Source: JALOAT01 sp041677345 (lineage in GTDB: Bacteria > Pseudomonadota > Gammaproteobacteria > Thiohalomonadales > Thiohalomonadaceae). Taken from it: a DNA stretch of 15,790 nt. Below the pieces are notes generated by a model. The model saw nothing but the letters and a program-made list of their open reading frames with translations. It made no database searches and was not told the origin of the DNA. Positions within the stretch are counted from its first letter, which is position 1; the number at the start of each line of letters is the position of its first letter. This document shows, in pieces, positions 1-6,549 of the stretch. The stretch is taken from contig JBAYQE010000060.1 of assembly GCA_041677345.1 (NCBI GenBank), positions 1-15,790 on the forward strand, read 5' to 3'. The position numbers and the translations under genes were made by a program.

Positions 1-1244
1 AGCTCGTCGCCCTTCTTGTACTTGTGCACGGCTTCTTCGCCGGTCTCGTTCCAGGAGATGTCGGACAGGTGCACCAGACCGTCGATGCCGCCGTCGAGAC
101 CGATGAAGATGCCGAAGTCAGTGATGGACTTGATCTTGCCGGAGACCTTGTCGCCCTTGTTGTGGGTGGCGGCGAACACTTCCCAGGGGTTGGACTGGGT
201 CTGCTTGATACCCAGGGAGATGCGACGGCGCTCGGCATCGATGTCGAGCACCATGACCTCCACCTCGTCGCCCATCTGCACGACCTTGGACGGATGGATG
301 TTCTTGTTGGTCCAGTCCATCTCGGAGACGTGCACCAGGCCTTCGACGCCTTCTTCGATTTCCACGAAGCAGCCGTAATCGGTGAGGTTGGTGACCTTGC
401 CGAACAGGCGGGTGCCCACCGGGTAACGGCGGGTGATGTCTTCCCATGGATCCTCGCCCAGCTGCTTGAGGCCGAGGGACACGCGCTGACGCTCGCGGTC
501 GAACTTGAGCACCTTCACATCGATTTCGTCACCGACGTTCACCACCTCGGAGGGGTGCTTGACGCGCTTCCACGCCATGTCGGTGATGTGCAGCAGACCG
601 TCGATGCCGCCCAGGTCCACGAAGGCGCCGTAGTCGGTGAGGTTCTTGACGATACCCTTGACCTGCTGGCCTTCCTGCAGGTTTTCCAGCAGCGCTTCGC
701 GCTCGCCGCTGCTCTCCTGCTCCACGACAGCACGGCGGGAGACCACCACGTTGTTGCGCTTGCGGTCGAGCTTGATGACCTTGAATTCGAGGTCCTTGCC
801 TTCCAGGTAAGACGGGTCGCGCACGGGGCGCACATCCACCAGGGAACCGGGAAGGAAGGCGCGGATGTTGTTGAGGTCGACGGTGAAGCCACCCTTGACC
901 TTGTCCACGATACGGCCGATGACCGTCTCGCTGGCGGTCTGAGCGCGTTCCAGACGCGTCCAGGCCTCTGCCCGCTTGGCCTTTTCGCGCGACAAGCGTG
1001 TTGCGCCGAAGCCGTCTTCAAGGGACTCGAGCGCCACGTCGATCTCATCGCCCACCTGGACTTCGATCTCGCCGTTTTCGTTACGGAACTGCTCGAGGGG
1101 AATGACGCCTTCGGACTTCAGACCTGCGTTGACCACCACCACTTCGGGACCGACTTCGAGGACGGTACCCTTGACGATGGCGCCGGGGCGCATCTGAATG
1201 GTATTCAGGCTCTGTTCAAAAAGTTCTGCAAAGCTTTCGCTCAT
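1..1244 (-). CDS. rpsA: 30S ribosomal protein S1, 5' part (runs off window)
   Basis: S1 binds mRNA on the 30S subunit and brings structured or weak-SD messages to the ribosome. The minus strand reads MSESFAELFEQSL from an ATG at 1244 and stays open to the left edge, giving 414 codons of a protein usually near 555 residues. Repeated OB-fold S1 domains are visible: about residues 20-87, 105-172, 190-260, 277-347 and 364-end. The last three carry the typical TDYGAFVDL/TDYGCFVEI/TDFGIFIGL and DGLLHITDM/EGLVHVSEM/DGLVHLSDI cores. The sixth domain and the stop are off-window. The start is the only ATG giving the canonical N-terminus. No Shine-Dalgarno sequence lies directly upstream (ACGCAGCG precedes the ATG), as is also known for rpsA of E. 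coli. It follows cmk after 132 bp, the standard neighbour. Identity is very secure. Confidence 0.97.
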   Translation of the reverse strand, partial: MSESFAELFEQSLNTIQMRPGAIVKGTVLEVGPEVVVVNAGLKSEGVIPLEQFRNENGEIEVQVGDEIDVALESLEDGFGATRLSREKAKRAEAWTRLERAQTASETVIGRIVDKVKGGFTVDLNNIRAFLPGSLVDVRPVRDPSYLEGKDLEFKVIKLDRKRNNVVVSRRAVVEQESSGEREALLENLQEGQQVKGIVKNLTDYGAFVDLGGIDGLLHITDMAWKRVKHPSEVVNVGDEIDVKVLKFDRERQRVSLGLKQLGEDPWEDITRRYPVGTRLFGKVTNLTDYGCFVEIEEGVEGLVHVSEMDWTNKNIHPSKVVQMGDEVEVMVLDIDAERRRISLGIKQTQSNPWEVFAATHNKGDKVSGKIKSITDFGIFIGLDGGIDGLVHLSDISWNETGEEAVHKYKKGDE

Positions 1245-1317
1245 CGCTGCGTAACCAAGTAGGTAAAAACCGAACGTCGGGGCGGAACCCCTTCATCCGG
1301 GTCTGATGTTGACACCC

Positions 1318-1335
1318 GCCCGGCACAGGCCGGGC
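1318..1335. other. Perfect GC hairpin upstream of rpsA
   Basis: GCCCGGC at 1318-1324 pairs with GCCGGGC at 1329-1335 around a 4-base loop, in the cmk-rpsA spacer. No T-run follows on the minus strand, so it is a poor intrinsic terminator for cmk. It may be an RNA structure in the rpsA leader or part of a degenerate repeat. Confidence 0.4.
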
Positions 1336-1347
1336 ACCTTTATTGGC

Positions 1348-1364
1348 CAGGCTCAGGAAGCCTG
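1348..1364. other. CAGGCT/AGCCTG hairpin just after cmk
   Basis: CAGGCT (1348-1353) and AGCCTG (1359-1364) form a 6-bp stem with a 5-base loop, about 105 bases upstream of rpsA. Nearly the same hairpin lies at 14245-14262, about 100 bases upstream of gyrA. No clear T-tract follows on either strand. Confidence 0.35.
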
Positions 1365-1376
1365 CTCCAAAAATAC

Positions 1377-2069
1377 TTAGACACTTCCGGGCAAGCGTGT
1401 TCGGACCAATGCCATAACGCGATCAAACACCTCCTGGATGGTCAGATCCGAGGTGTCGATCACCTGGGCATCGTCCGCCGGACGCAGGGGAGAAGCACTG
1501 CGGCTCCTGTCCCGTTCGTCGCGGGCGACAATCTCGCTCAAAAGGGCCGTTACGTTAACATCCAAGCCCTTTTCCTTCAACTGCTTATATCGCCTCTCCG
1601 CCCGTGCCTCGGCGCTGGCAGTGAGAAAGACCTTCACAGGGGCCGCTGGAAAGACGGTGGTACCCATGTCGCGACCATCCGCGACCAGGCCGGGGGACTG
1701 GCGGTAATCACGCTGGCGCTGGAGCAGGGCCTGCCGTACCTGGAGTATAGCGGCCACGCGGGAGGCATCGCCGCCCGCCTCCTCGGTACGGGTGGCGTCC
1801 GTAACTTCCTCACCATCCAGGAAAATCAGCGGCGTGGCACCGGCACGGACCTGGAACTCGGCACGGAGGCCGCGGGCGAGCGCCCCCAAGGCCTCGGCAT
1901 CGGGCTCCTCCAGGTTCAGGCCACGGCGCCGGGCGGCCAGACCGACCAGGCGGTAGAGCGCACCACTGTCCAGGAAGTGCCAACCCAGGCGGTCCGCCAG
2001 CAACTGGCTGATGGTACCTTTCCCAACCCCGCTGGGGCCGTCGACAGTGATCACGGGGATGTCGTGCAT
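1377..2069 (-). CDS. cmk: Cytidylate kinase
   Basis: Transfers phosphate from ATP to CMP or dCMP, recycling cytidine nucleotides in the cytosol. The 230-residue product matches the family length (about 225-230). It has a P-loop GPSGVGKGT at residues 11-19, the LDSGALYR CMP-site segment at 34-40, DGRDMGT at 131-137, and the arginine-rich lid RDERDRSR at 183-190. The frame is open further upstream, but MHDIPVITVDG at 2069 is the natural N-terminus and has GAAGG 8 bases before it; an ATG at 2090 is a less likely alternative. It ends in TAA. In relatives cmk directly follows aroA; here a Wzz-type gene and a 155-bp spacer intervene. rpsA follows after 132 bp. Confidence 0.96.
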   Translation of the reverse strand: MHDIPVITVDGPSGVGKGTISQLLADRLGWHFLDSGALYRLVGLAARRRGLNLEEPDAEALGALARGLRAEFQVRAGATPLIFLDGEEVTDATRTEEAGGDASRVAAILQVRQALLQRQRDYRQSPGLVADGRDMGTTVFPAAPVKVFLTASAEARAERRYKQLKEKGLDVNVTALLSEIVARDERDRSRSASPLRPADDAQVIDTSDLTIQEVFDRVMALVRTRLPGSV

Positions 2070-2224
2070 TTCAGAAACCTTCGGTGGCATGGGCGCAGAC
2101 CGGATTCCCTTCTGGCCCGCGCGGGCAAATGTGCTTGCTGCGGATCTCGCTCCGTTCGGTCCCTGTAACCCGGGCCTCGCATCCTGCTGATACAAGGGAT
2201 GCGCGCTGGCCTGCTTCGTTCGTT

Positions 2225-2992
2225 TCAGATGCGCCCCCGGATGGTCGCCATGAACTGCGCGGTGAATGCTGCAAAGACACCCAGGAATATGCCCAAGGCG
2301 ACGGCGAGCACCAGAATCATCCCGGCCTTGGGGCGCACCGGCTTGGCGGGAAGTGCCGGTTCCTTCAGGACTTCGGTTTGCACCGCCACCAGGCTGTCTT
2401 GCTCAAGTGTCAGGGCGCGGTCCTGGAGCACCGCCATGTGGCTGGTCAGGTTCATCCTGGCCGTGAGCAGCGCAACCTGGGCTTCCGGCGACACGCTCGT
2501 GTCTTCCGCCCGGGCCAATTGCGACTGCCCCTCCGCCAGCAGGCGCTTCAGTGCCTCCTGTGCGGTGTGGCGCCGCTCGACGAGTTCCTGATACTTCGCG
2601 CCATGCTGTTCCCGGAGTTCGCTCACGATCCTTACAGCCAGGGCGTAGGCATCATCGGGCGTGTTCGAGCGCACCTTTACCGTGACGAGGCGTGCGTCCT
2701 TCCGGTCGGACGACGCCTTCAAGGCAACATGCTGCGTAGCGGCATCCGCATGGCGTTGGAGCCGGTTCACCATCGTGGCCGGGTTTTCCAGCGGCCTCCC
2801 CTCCTCGGACTGACCGATGTAAAGGGCGGCCTCAGATTCGTAGACCGGCTGTGCGGCCAGCAGGTAGGCCACCGCCCCCCCGAGTGTCAGCAGGAAGGTG
2901 GTGACGACCAGCCACTTCCAACACAGGATGATCCGCCACATCTCGAAGAGGCTGATGTCATCACTGCCGGGAACCCGCGCACTTTCCGCCAT
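2225..2992 (-). CDS. Wzz-type polysaccharide chain-length determinant protein
   Basis: A 255-residue inner-membrane protein with the polysaccharide co-polymerase layout. A short cytosolic N-terminus (DDISLFEMWRIIL) leads to a membrane segment at about 27-47, then a periplasmic domain with a long Glu/Lys/Ala-rich likely coiled-coil stretch (about 120-200). The proline-rich motif PALPAKPVRPK (about 212-222) comes just before a second membrane segment (about 225-245). Such proteins set the length of O-antigen, capsule or exopolysaccharide chains. No tyrosine-kinase domain follows, so it is Wzz-like rather than a full Wzc. An excellent ribosome site, AAGGAGG, sits 6 bases before the ATG. It lies between aroA (66 bp upstream) and cmk, where no polysaccharide gene is normally found; no other glycan gene is in the window. 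Family is secure; the polymer it serves is unknown. Confidence 0.85.
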   Translation of the reverse strand: MAESARVPGSDDISLFEMWRIILCWKWLVVTTFLLTLGGAVAYLLAAQPVYESEAALYIGQSEEGRPLENPATMVNRLQRHADAATQHVALKASSDRKDARLVTVKVRSNTPDDAYALAVRIVSELREQHGAKYQELVERRHTAQEALKRLLAEGQSQLARAEDTSVSPEAQVALLTARMNLTSHMAVLQDRALTLEQDSLVAVQTEVLKEPALPAKPVRPKAGMILVLAVALGIFLGVFAAFTAQFMATIRGRI

Positions 2993-2998
2993 GTTTTT

Positions 2999-3005
2999 CC
3001 TCCTT
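2999..3005 (-). promoter_or_regulatory. Strong ribosome binding site of the Wzz-type gene
   Basis: AAGGAGG, complementary to the 16S rRNA tail, lies 6 bases before the ATG at 2992. It is the strongest ribosome site in the window and confirms that this inserted gene is translated from that start. Confidence 0.8.
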
Positions 3006-3058
3006 GAATCCAGGGGGCGCGCCCCATGCCATCAGCTCATTGCCAATCGGACCCGGCG

Positions 3059-4369
3059 CTATACCGTTTGCAATCGGATTCCCACGGCCCCAACCAGATT
3101 CGCGAACCCGGGAAACGAGGTGTTCACGTTGGCGCAATCACGGATGGTGATGGGTCCGGATGCACGCAGGCCAGCCATGGCGAAGGACATGGCGATGCGG
3201 TGGTCATCGTGGCTGTGGACCTCGCCGCTGCCGAGCTGGCCGCCACGGATAACGATGCCGTCCGGCGTGCTCTGGGCAGCGATGCCGAGGGTGGTGAGGC
3301 CGTCGGCCATGACCTGAATGCGATCGCTTTCCTTCACGCGCAGTTCCTCGGCACCGGTGAGTACAGTCTCGCCTTCGGCGCAGGCCGCAGCGATGAAAAT
3401 GGCCGGGAATTCATCGATGGCCAGCGGCACCTGGTCCTCGGGAATGCGGATGCCCTTCAGCCGTGCCGCACGCACATGGATGTCGGCCACGGGTTCGCCC
3501 CCCACGTCACGTTCGTTCATCAGCGTGATGTCCGCACCCATGAGCCGCAGGATGTTGATGACCCCGATGCGGGTAGGATTGATGCCCACGTGTTCGAGTA
3601 CCACATCCGAGCCCGGTGCGATGCTGGCGCCCACCATGAAGAAGGCAGCCGAGGAGATGTCGGCCGGTACGTCGATGGGCATGCCACGCAGGGTGCCGCC
3701 CGGCTCCACGCATGCCGTGCTGCCGTTGCGGTACACGGGATAGCCGAAGCCGGCGAGCATGCGTTCGGTGTGATCGCGGGTGGGTGCGGGCTCGGTGACA
3801 CAGGTACGGCCTTCTGCATACAGGCCGGCAAGCAGCAAGCAGGATTTTACCTGGGCACTGGCCACGGGCATGGTGTAGTCGATGCCCTTGAGTTTGCAGC
3901 CCCCCTTCACCTTGAGCGGGGGCGTGCCGTTGTCGGTGGTTTCCACTTGCGCACCCATCTGTGCCAGGGGCACGGTGACGCGGCGCATGGGGCGCTTGGA
4001 AAGTGAGGGGTCGCCGCTCATCTCCACGTCGAAGGCCTGGCCAGACAGCAGGCCCGTGAGCAGGCGCATGGAGGTGCCGGAATTGCCGAGGTAGAGGGGC
4101 TTTTCGGGCTTGCGCAGGCCGTGCAGACCTACACCGTGTACCACCACGCGGCCGTCGGCCGGGCCTTCGATCTGAACGCCCATGGCGCGGAAGGCATTCA
4201 GCGTGGCCAGGTTGTCTTCACCCTCCAGGAAGCCCGTGATCTCCGTCGTACCCTCGGCGATGGCGCCGAGCATGATGGAGCGGTGGGAAATGGACTTGTC
4301 GCCTGGCACACGAATGCGGCCGTTCAGCTTGCCGCCCGGTTGGACGATGTAGGTGAGCGAATCGGTCAT
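3059..4369 (-). CDS. aroA: 3-phosphoshikimate 1-carboxyvinyltransferase (EPSP synthase)
   Basis: Joins shikimate 3-phosphate and PEP to give EPSP, the sixth step of the shikimate pathway. The 436 residues form the usual two-domain fold. Motifs seen: GDKSISHR (23-30, PEP/S3P lysine and serine), LGNSGTSMR (94-102), SLSKRPMRRV (122-131), TRDHTERML (197-205), LAIDEFP (316-322, catalytic Asp), RVKESDR (344-350, catalytic Glu) and DDHRIAMS (388-395). RDHTERML and KRPMRRV resemble class II enzymes rather than the E. coli class I type; the glycine of the GNSGT loop is kept. The start at 4369 gives the canonical N-terminus, though no good SD is seen. In Pseudomonas the gene is fused to tyrA; here they are separate, 121 bp apart with a palindromic repeat between. 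Confidence 0.97.
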   Translation of the reverse strand: MTDSLTYIVQPGGKLNGRIRVPGDKSISHRSIMLGAIAEGTTEITGFLEGEDNLATLNAFRAMGVQIEGPADGRVVVHGVGLHGLRKPEKPLYLGNSGTSMRLLTGLLSGQAFDVEMSGDPSLSKRPMRRVTVPLAQMGAQVETTDNGTPPLKVKGGCKLKGIDYTMPVASAQVKSCLLLAGLYAEGRTCVTEPAPTRDHTERMLAGFGYPVYRNGSTACVEPGGTLRGMPIDVPADISSAAFFMVGASIAPGSDVVLEHVGINPTRIGVINILRLMGADITLMNERDVGGEPVADIHVRAARLKGIRIPEDQVPLAIDEFPAIFIAAACAEGETVLTGAEELRVKESDRIQVMADGLTTLGIAAQSTPDGIVIRGGQLGSGEVHSHDDHRIAMSFAMAGLRASGPITIRDCANVNTSFPGFANLVGAVGIRLQTV

Positions 4370-4400
4370 GGCTGTGGTTCGTTATTCAAGTTCTTTTAGT

Positions 4401-4483
4401 CCTGCAGGTCACGTTGCGCAGCTACGTGACATCTTCCTGCGGCGTCCGTCACGTAGCCGCTGCGCGCCAACGTGACCTACGGG
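4401..4483. repeat. Palindromic intergenic repeat, family A, copy 1
   Basis: A long imperfect hairpin fills most of the tyrA-aroA spacer. The inner stem is GCTACGTGAC (4421-4430) with GTCACGTAGC (4448-4457), a perfect 10 bp around a 17-base loop. The outer arms CCTGCAGGTCAC (4401-4412) and GTGACCTACGGG (4472-4483) continue the stem with two mismatches. The loop and arms match a second copy at 6451-6522, so this is a dispersed repeat rather than a one-off structure. It begins 7 bases after the tyrA stop. Confidence 0.8.
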
Positions 4484-4490
4484 CCGGCCT

Positions 4491-5357
4491 TCAGCGGCCA
4501 TTTTCCGTAAAACGATCGCGCGCGGCCTTGGCGCGGCGGAAGGTCTCCAGCAACACCTCGCCTTTGCCCTCGCGCACGGCGTTCGCGAGGCGGTCAAGGT
4601 CGGCCTGGTAATTGGCGAGCACATCCAGCAAGGCGTCGCGGTTGGCCAGACAGATGTCGTGCCACATCTGCGGATCGCTGGAGGCGATGCGTGTGAAATC
4701 GCGAAAGCCGCCCGCGGCAAACCGGAAGATTTCGCGGTGCTCCTCCATGCGGGCCAGGGTATCCACCAAGGCAAAGGCCAACAGGTGCGGCAAATGGCTG
4801 GTGGCCGCCAGCACTTCATCGTGGTGCTGTACGTCCATTTCCACCACCTCGGCACCGGCCAATTCCCAGAGCCGACGCACGGTGGCCGTAGCAGCGGGTT
4901 GCGTCTCCGGAAGCGGCGTCAGAATCACGCGCCGCTGCCGGAACAGCTCAGCAAACGAGGCTTCGACGCCGCTCTTCTCGGTGCCTGCAATGGGATGACC
5001 CGGGACAAAACCCGCCGGGCGCCTCCCGAGGGCACGCTCCACGGCCTGCACCACGGAGCCCTTGGTACTGCCCACGTCGGTGAGAATGGTGTCGGCGGTG
5101 AGTGCCGGGGCGAGTTGGCGTACGGTCGATTCCGTGCTGCCCACCGGCACCGCCAGCACCACCACGTCGGCACCCTCCGCGGCCACGGCCGGATCCAGGG
5201 AGTAACCGTCAATGACGCCCAGTTCACGCGCACGGATCAGTTGGGCCTCATTACGGCCGCTGCCGACGATTTCGCGACAGGCATGCGCGGCCTTCAAGGC
5301 GCGCGCCCACGAGCCACCGATGAGGCCGACACCGATGATGCAGATCCGGCCCAGCAC
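4491..5357 (-). CDS. tyrA: Prephenate dehydrogenase (possibly cyclohexadienyl dehydrogenase)
   Basis: Oxidatively decarboxylates prephenate (or arogenate) toward tyrosine with NAD(P). The 288-residue monofunctional protein has an N-terminal Rossmann motif GVGLIGGS (9-16), DVGSTK (94-99), the active-site segment GHPIAGTEKSG (120-130), SHLPH (187-191) in the helical dimer domain, and GGFRDFTRIASSDPQMW (216-232). It has no chorismate mutase domain and no C-terminal ACT domain. It starts at a GTG, three bases after the aroF stop TAA, and no well-spaced SD fits, so translation is probably coupled to aroF. Substrate preference (prephenate or arogenate) cannot be read here. Confidence 0.94.
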   Translation of the reverse strand: MLGRICIIGVGLIGGSWARALKAAHACREIVGSGRNEAQLIRARELGVIDGYSLDPAVAAEGADVVVLAVPVGSTESTVRQLAPALTADTILTDVGSTKGSVVQAVERALGRRPAGFVPGHPIAGTEKSGVEASFAELFRQRRVILTPLPETQPAATATVRRLWELAGAEVVEMDVQHHDEVLAATSHLPHLLAFALVDTLARMEEHREIFRFAAGGFRDFTRIASSDPQMWHDICLANRDALLDVLANYQADLDRLANAVREGKGEVLLETFRRAKAARDRFTENGR

Positions 5358-5360
5358 GCC

Positions 5361-6377
5361 TTATAGATCGCGACCGATGGCCTGGGCGACAGTGCGCAGC
5401 GAACCCACGAGTTCTGTCAGCTCTTCGGGGCTGAGTGCCTGGTCCGCGTCGCACCACGCCTCGCAGGGGCGTGGATGTACCTCCACCAGCAGGCCGTCGG
5501 CACCGGCAGCGATGGCCGCGCGCGACAGCGCCGGCACCATCCAGGCCTTGCCGCCCGCATGGCTGGGGTCGACGATGACCGGCAGGTGGGTTTCCTTCTT
5601 GAGCACCGGGATGGCGGTCACGTCCAGCACGTTGCGATAGGCGGTCTCGAAGGTGCGGATACCACGCTCGCAGAAGATGATGTTGTGATTGCCGCCGGCG
5701 GCGATGTATTCGGCCGCCATGAGCCATTCGGAAATGGTGGCCGACATGCCGCGCTTGAGGATGACCGGCTTGCGCATGCGACCCACTTCCTTCAACAGGT
5801 CGAAATTCTGCATGTTGCGCGTGCCGATCTGGATGACGTCGACGTCGTATTCCGCAAACGCCTCCACCTGACGTACATCCATGAGTTCGGTGACGATGGG
5901 CAGGTTGTGGCTGTCGGCGGCCTTGCGGAACATGTCCAGGCCTTCCACGCCCGCGCCCTGGAAGGCGTACGGGCTGGTGCGCGGCTTGAAGGCGCCGCCG
6001 CGCATGAGGCGGCAGCCGGCAGCAGCCACCGCCGCCGCGGCCTCGTCCATCTGGGCCTGGGTTTCCACCGAGCACGGGCCGCCGATGACCTGGATTTGCT
6101 TGCCGCCCAGCTTCACGCCCTTGATATCGATGACCGTGTCGGCGCTGTGATAGGAGCGAGCCACGATCTTGTACGGCTTCATCACGCGGATGACTTCCTC
6201 GACGCCGGGCAGCGCCTGCAGCGCTTCCTTGTCGATCTTGGATTCGTCACCCAGCGCACCGATGACGGTGCGTTCCACGCCGCGCGAGACGTTGACGCCC
6301 GCGCCCATGCCTTTCAGGCGGTCGACGACCCGGGCGATCTGCTCCTCGGTGACGTCGTTGTTCATGATGATGATCAT
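5361..6377 (-). CDS. aroF: DAHP synthase, class I-beta with N-terminal ferredoxin-like regulatory domain
   Basis: Condenses PEP and erythrose 4-phosphate to 3-deoxy-D-arabino-heptulosonate 7-phosphate, the committing step of aromatic synthesis. The 338 residues split into a ferredoxin-like domain (about 1-70: MIIIMNNDVTEEQIARVV to VIRVMKPYK) and a TIM barrel. Seen in the barrel: GGPCSVE (99-105; metal ligand C102), KPRTSPYAFQG (131-141), LKRG (207-210), DPSHAGG (270-276; H273), LVEVH (297-301; E299) and CDADQAL (309-315; D310). These ligands fall at almost the same numbers as in the Thermotoga maritima enzyme, whose N-terminal domain gives Tyr/Phe feedback. GAAGAG lies 7 bases before the first ATG, supporting that start over the ATG four codons later. 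tyrA follows after 3 bases. Confidence 0.95.
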   Translation of the reverse strand: MIIIMNNDVTEEQIARVVDRLKGMGAGVNVSRGVERTVIGALGDESKIDKEALQALPGVEEVIRVMKPYKIVARSYHSADTVIDIKGVKLGGKQIQVIGGPCSVETQAQMDEAAAAVAAAGCRLMRGGAFKPRTSPYAFQGAGVEGLDMFRKAADSHNLPIVTELMDVRQVEAFAEYDVDVIQIGTRNMQNFDLLKEVGRMRKPVILKRGMSATISEWLMAAEYIAAGGNHNIIFCERGIRTFETAYRNVLDVTAIPVLKKETHLPVIVDPSHAGGKAWMVPALSRAAIAAGADGLLVEVHPRPCEAWCDADQALSPEELTELVGSLRTVAQAIGRDL

Positions 6378-6409
6378 GGTCAGGCTCTTCTTCGGTCAGT
6401 AAACGAAAG

Positions 6410-6430
6410 CGGGCGGCAGTACCCCGCCCG
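6410..6430 (-). promoter_or_regulatory. Possible attenuator hairpin ahead of aroF
   Basis: CGGGCGG and CCGCCCG form a perfect 7-bp GC stem with a 7-base loop. On the minus strand it is followed by CTTTCGTTTACTG, a broken T-rich stretch, 33 bases before the aroF start. It could terminate part of the transcripts coming from hisC. No leader peptide rich in aromatic codons was seen, so control by translation is not supported. Confidence 0.35.
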
Positions 6431-6450
6431 AAGATCTCTTTATGCCGGTT

Positions 6451-6522
6451 CCCGTAGGTCCGAAGCTACGTGACACTCTTCCGACCCTGCCAGGTAGCGC
6501 TGCGCGCAACCTGACCTACGGG
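6451..6522. repeat. Palindromic intergenic repeat, family A, copy 2
   Basis: Outer arms CCCGTAGGTC (6451-6460) and GACCTACGGG (6513-6522) are a perfect 10-bp inverted repeat. Inside are GCTACGTGAC, a loop starting ACTCTTCC, and GTAGCGCTGCGCGCAACC, all closely matching the copy at 4401-4483. The inner stem is more decayed than in copy 1. It lies in the hisC-aroF spacer, 27 bases after the hisC stop. Confidence 0.8.
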
Positions 6523-6549
6523 TGGGTCTTCCCGTCGGACGTCGCAACC

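Noticed and set aside
24..1262. 412-codon plus-strand open frame opposite rpsA
   Set aside because: It is the antisense of clear S1 coding sequence; its His/Asp/Val-rich composition is the usual mirror of a GC-rich gene.
1309..1342. TTGACA followed by TTTATT on the plus strand as a promoter
   Set aside because: The spacing is far longer than 17 bases and it would drive antisense into cmk; no gene on that strand benefits.
2084..4006. Two long plus-strand frames (307 and 326 codons) opposite the Wzz gene and aroA
   Set aside because: The minus-strand products carry strong family motifs; the plus frames are low-complexity mirrors without recognisable domains.
4659..6473. Plus-strand frames of 235 and 332 codons opposite tyrA and aroF
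   Set aside because: Both overlap well-supported minus-strand enzymes in full and show no family motifs.
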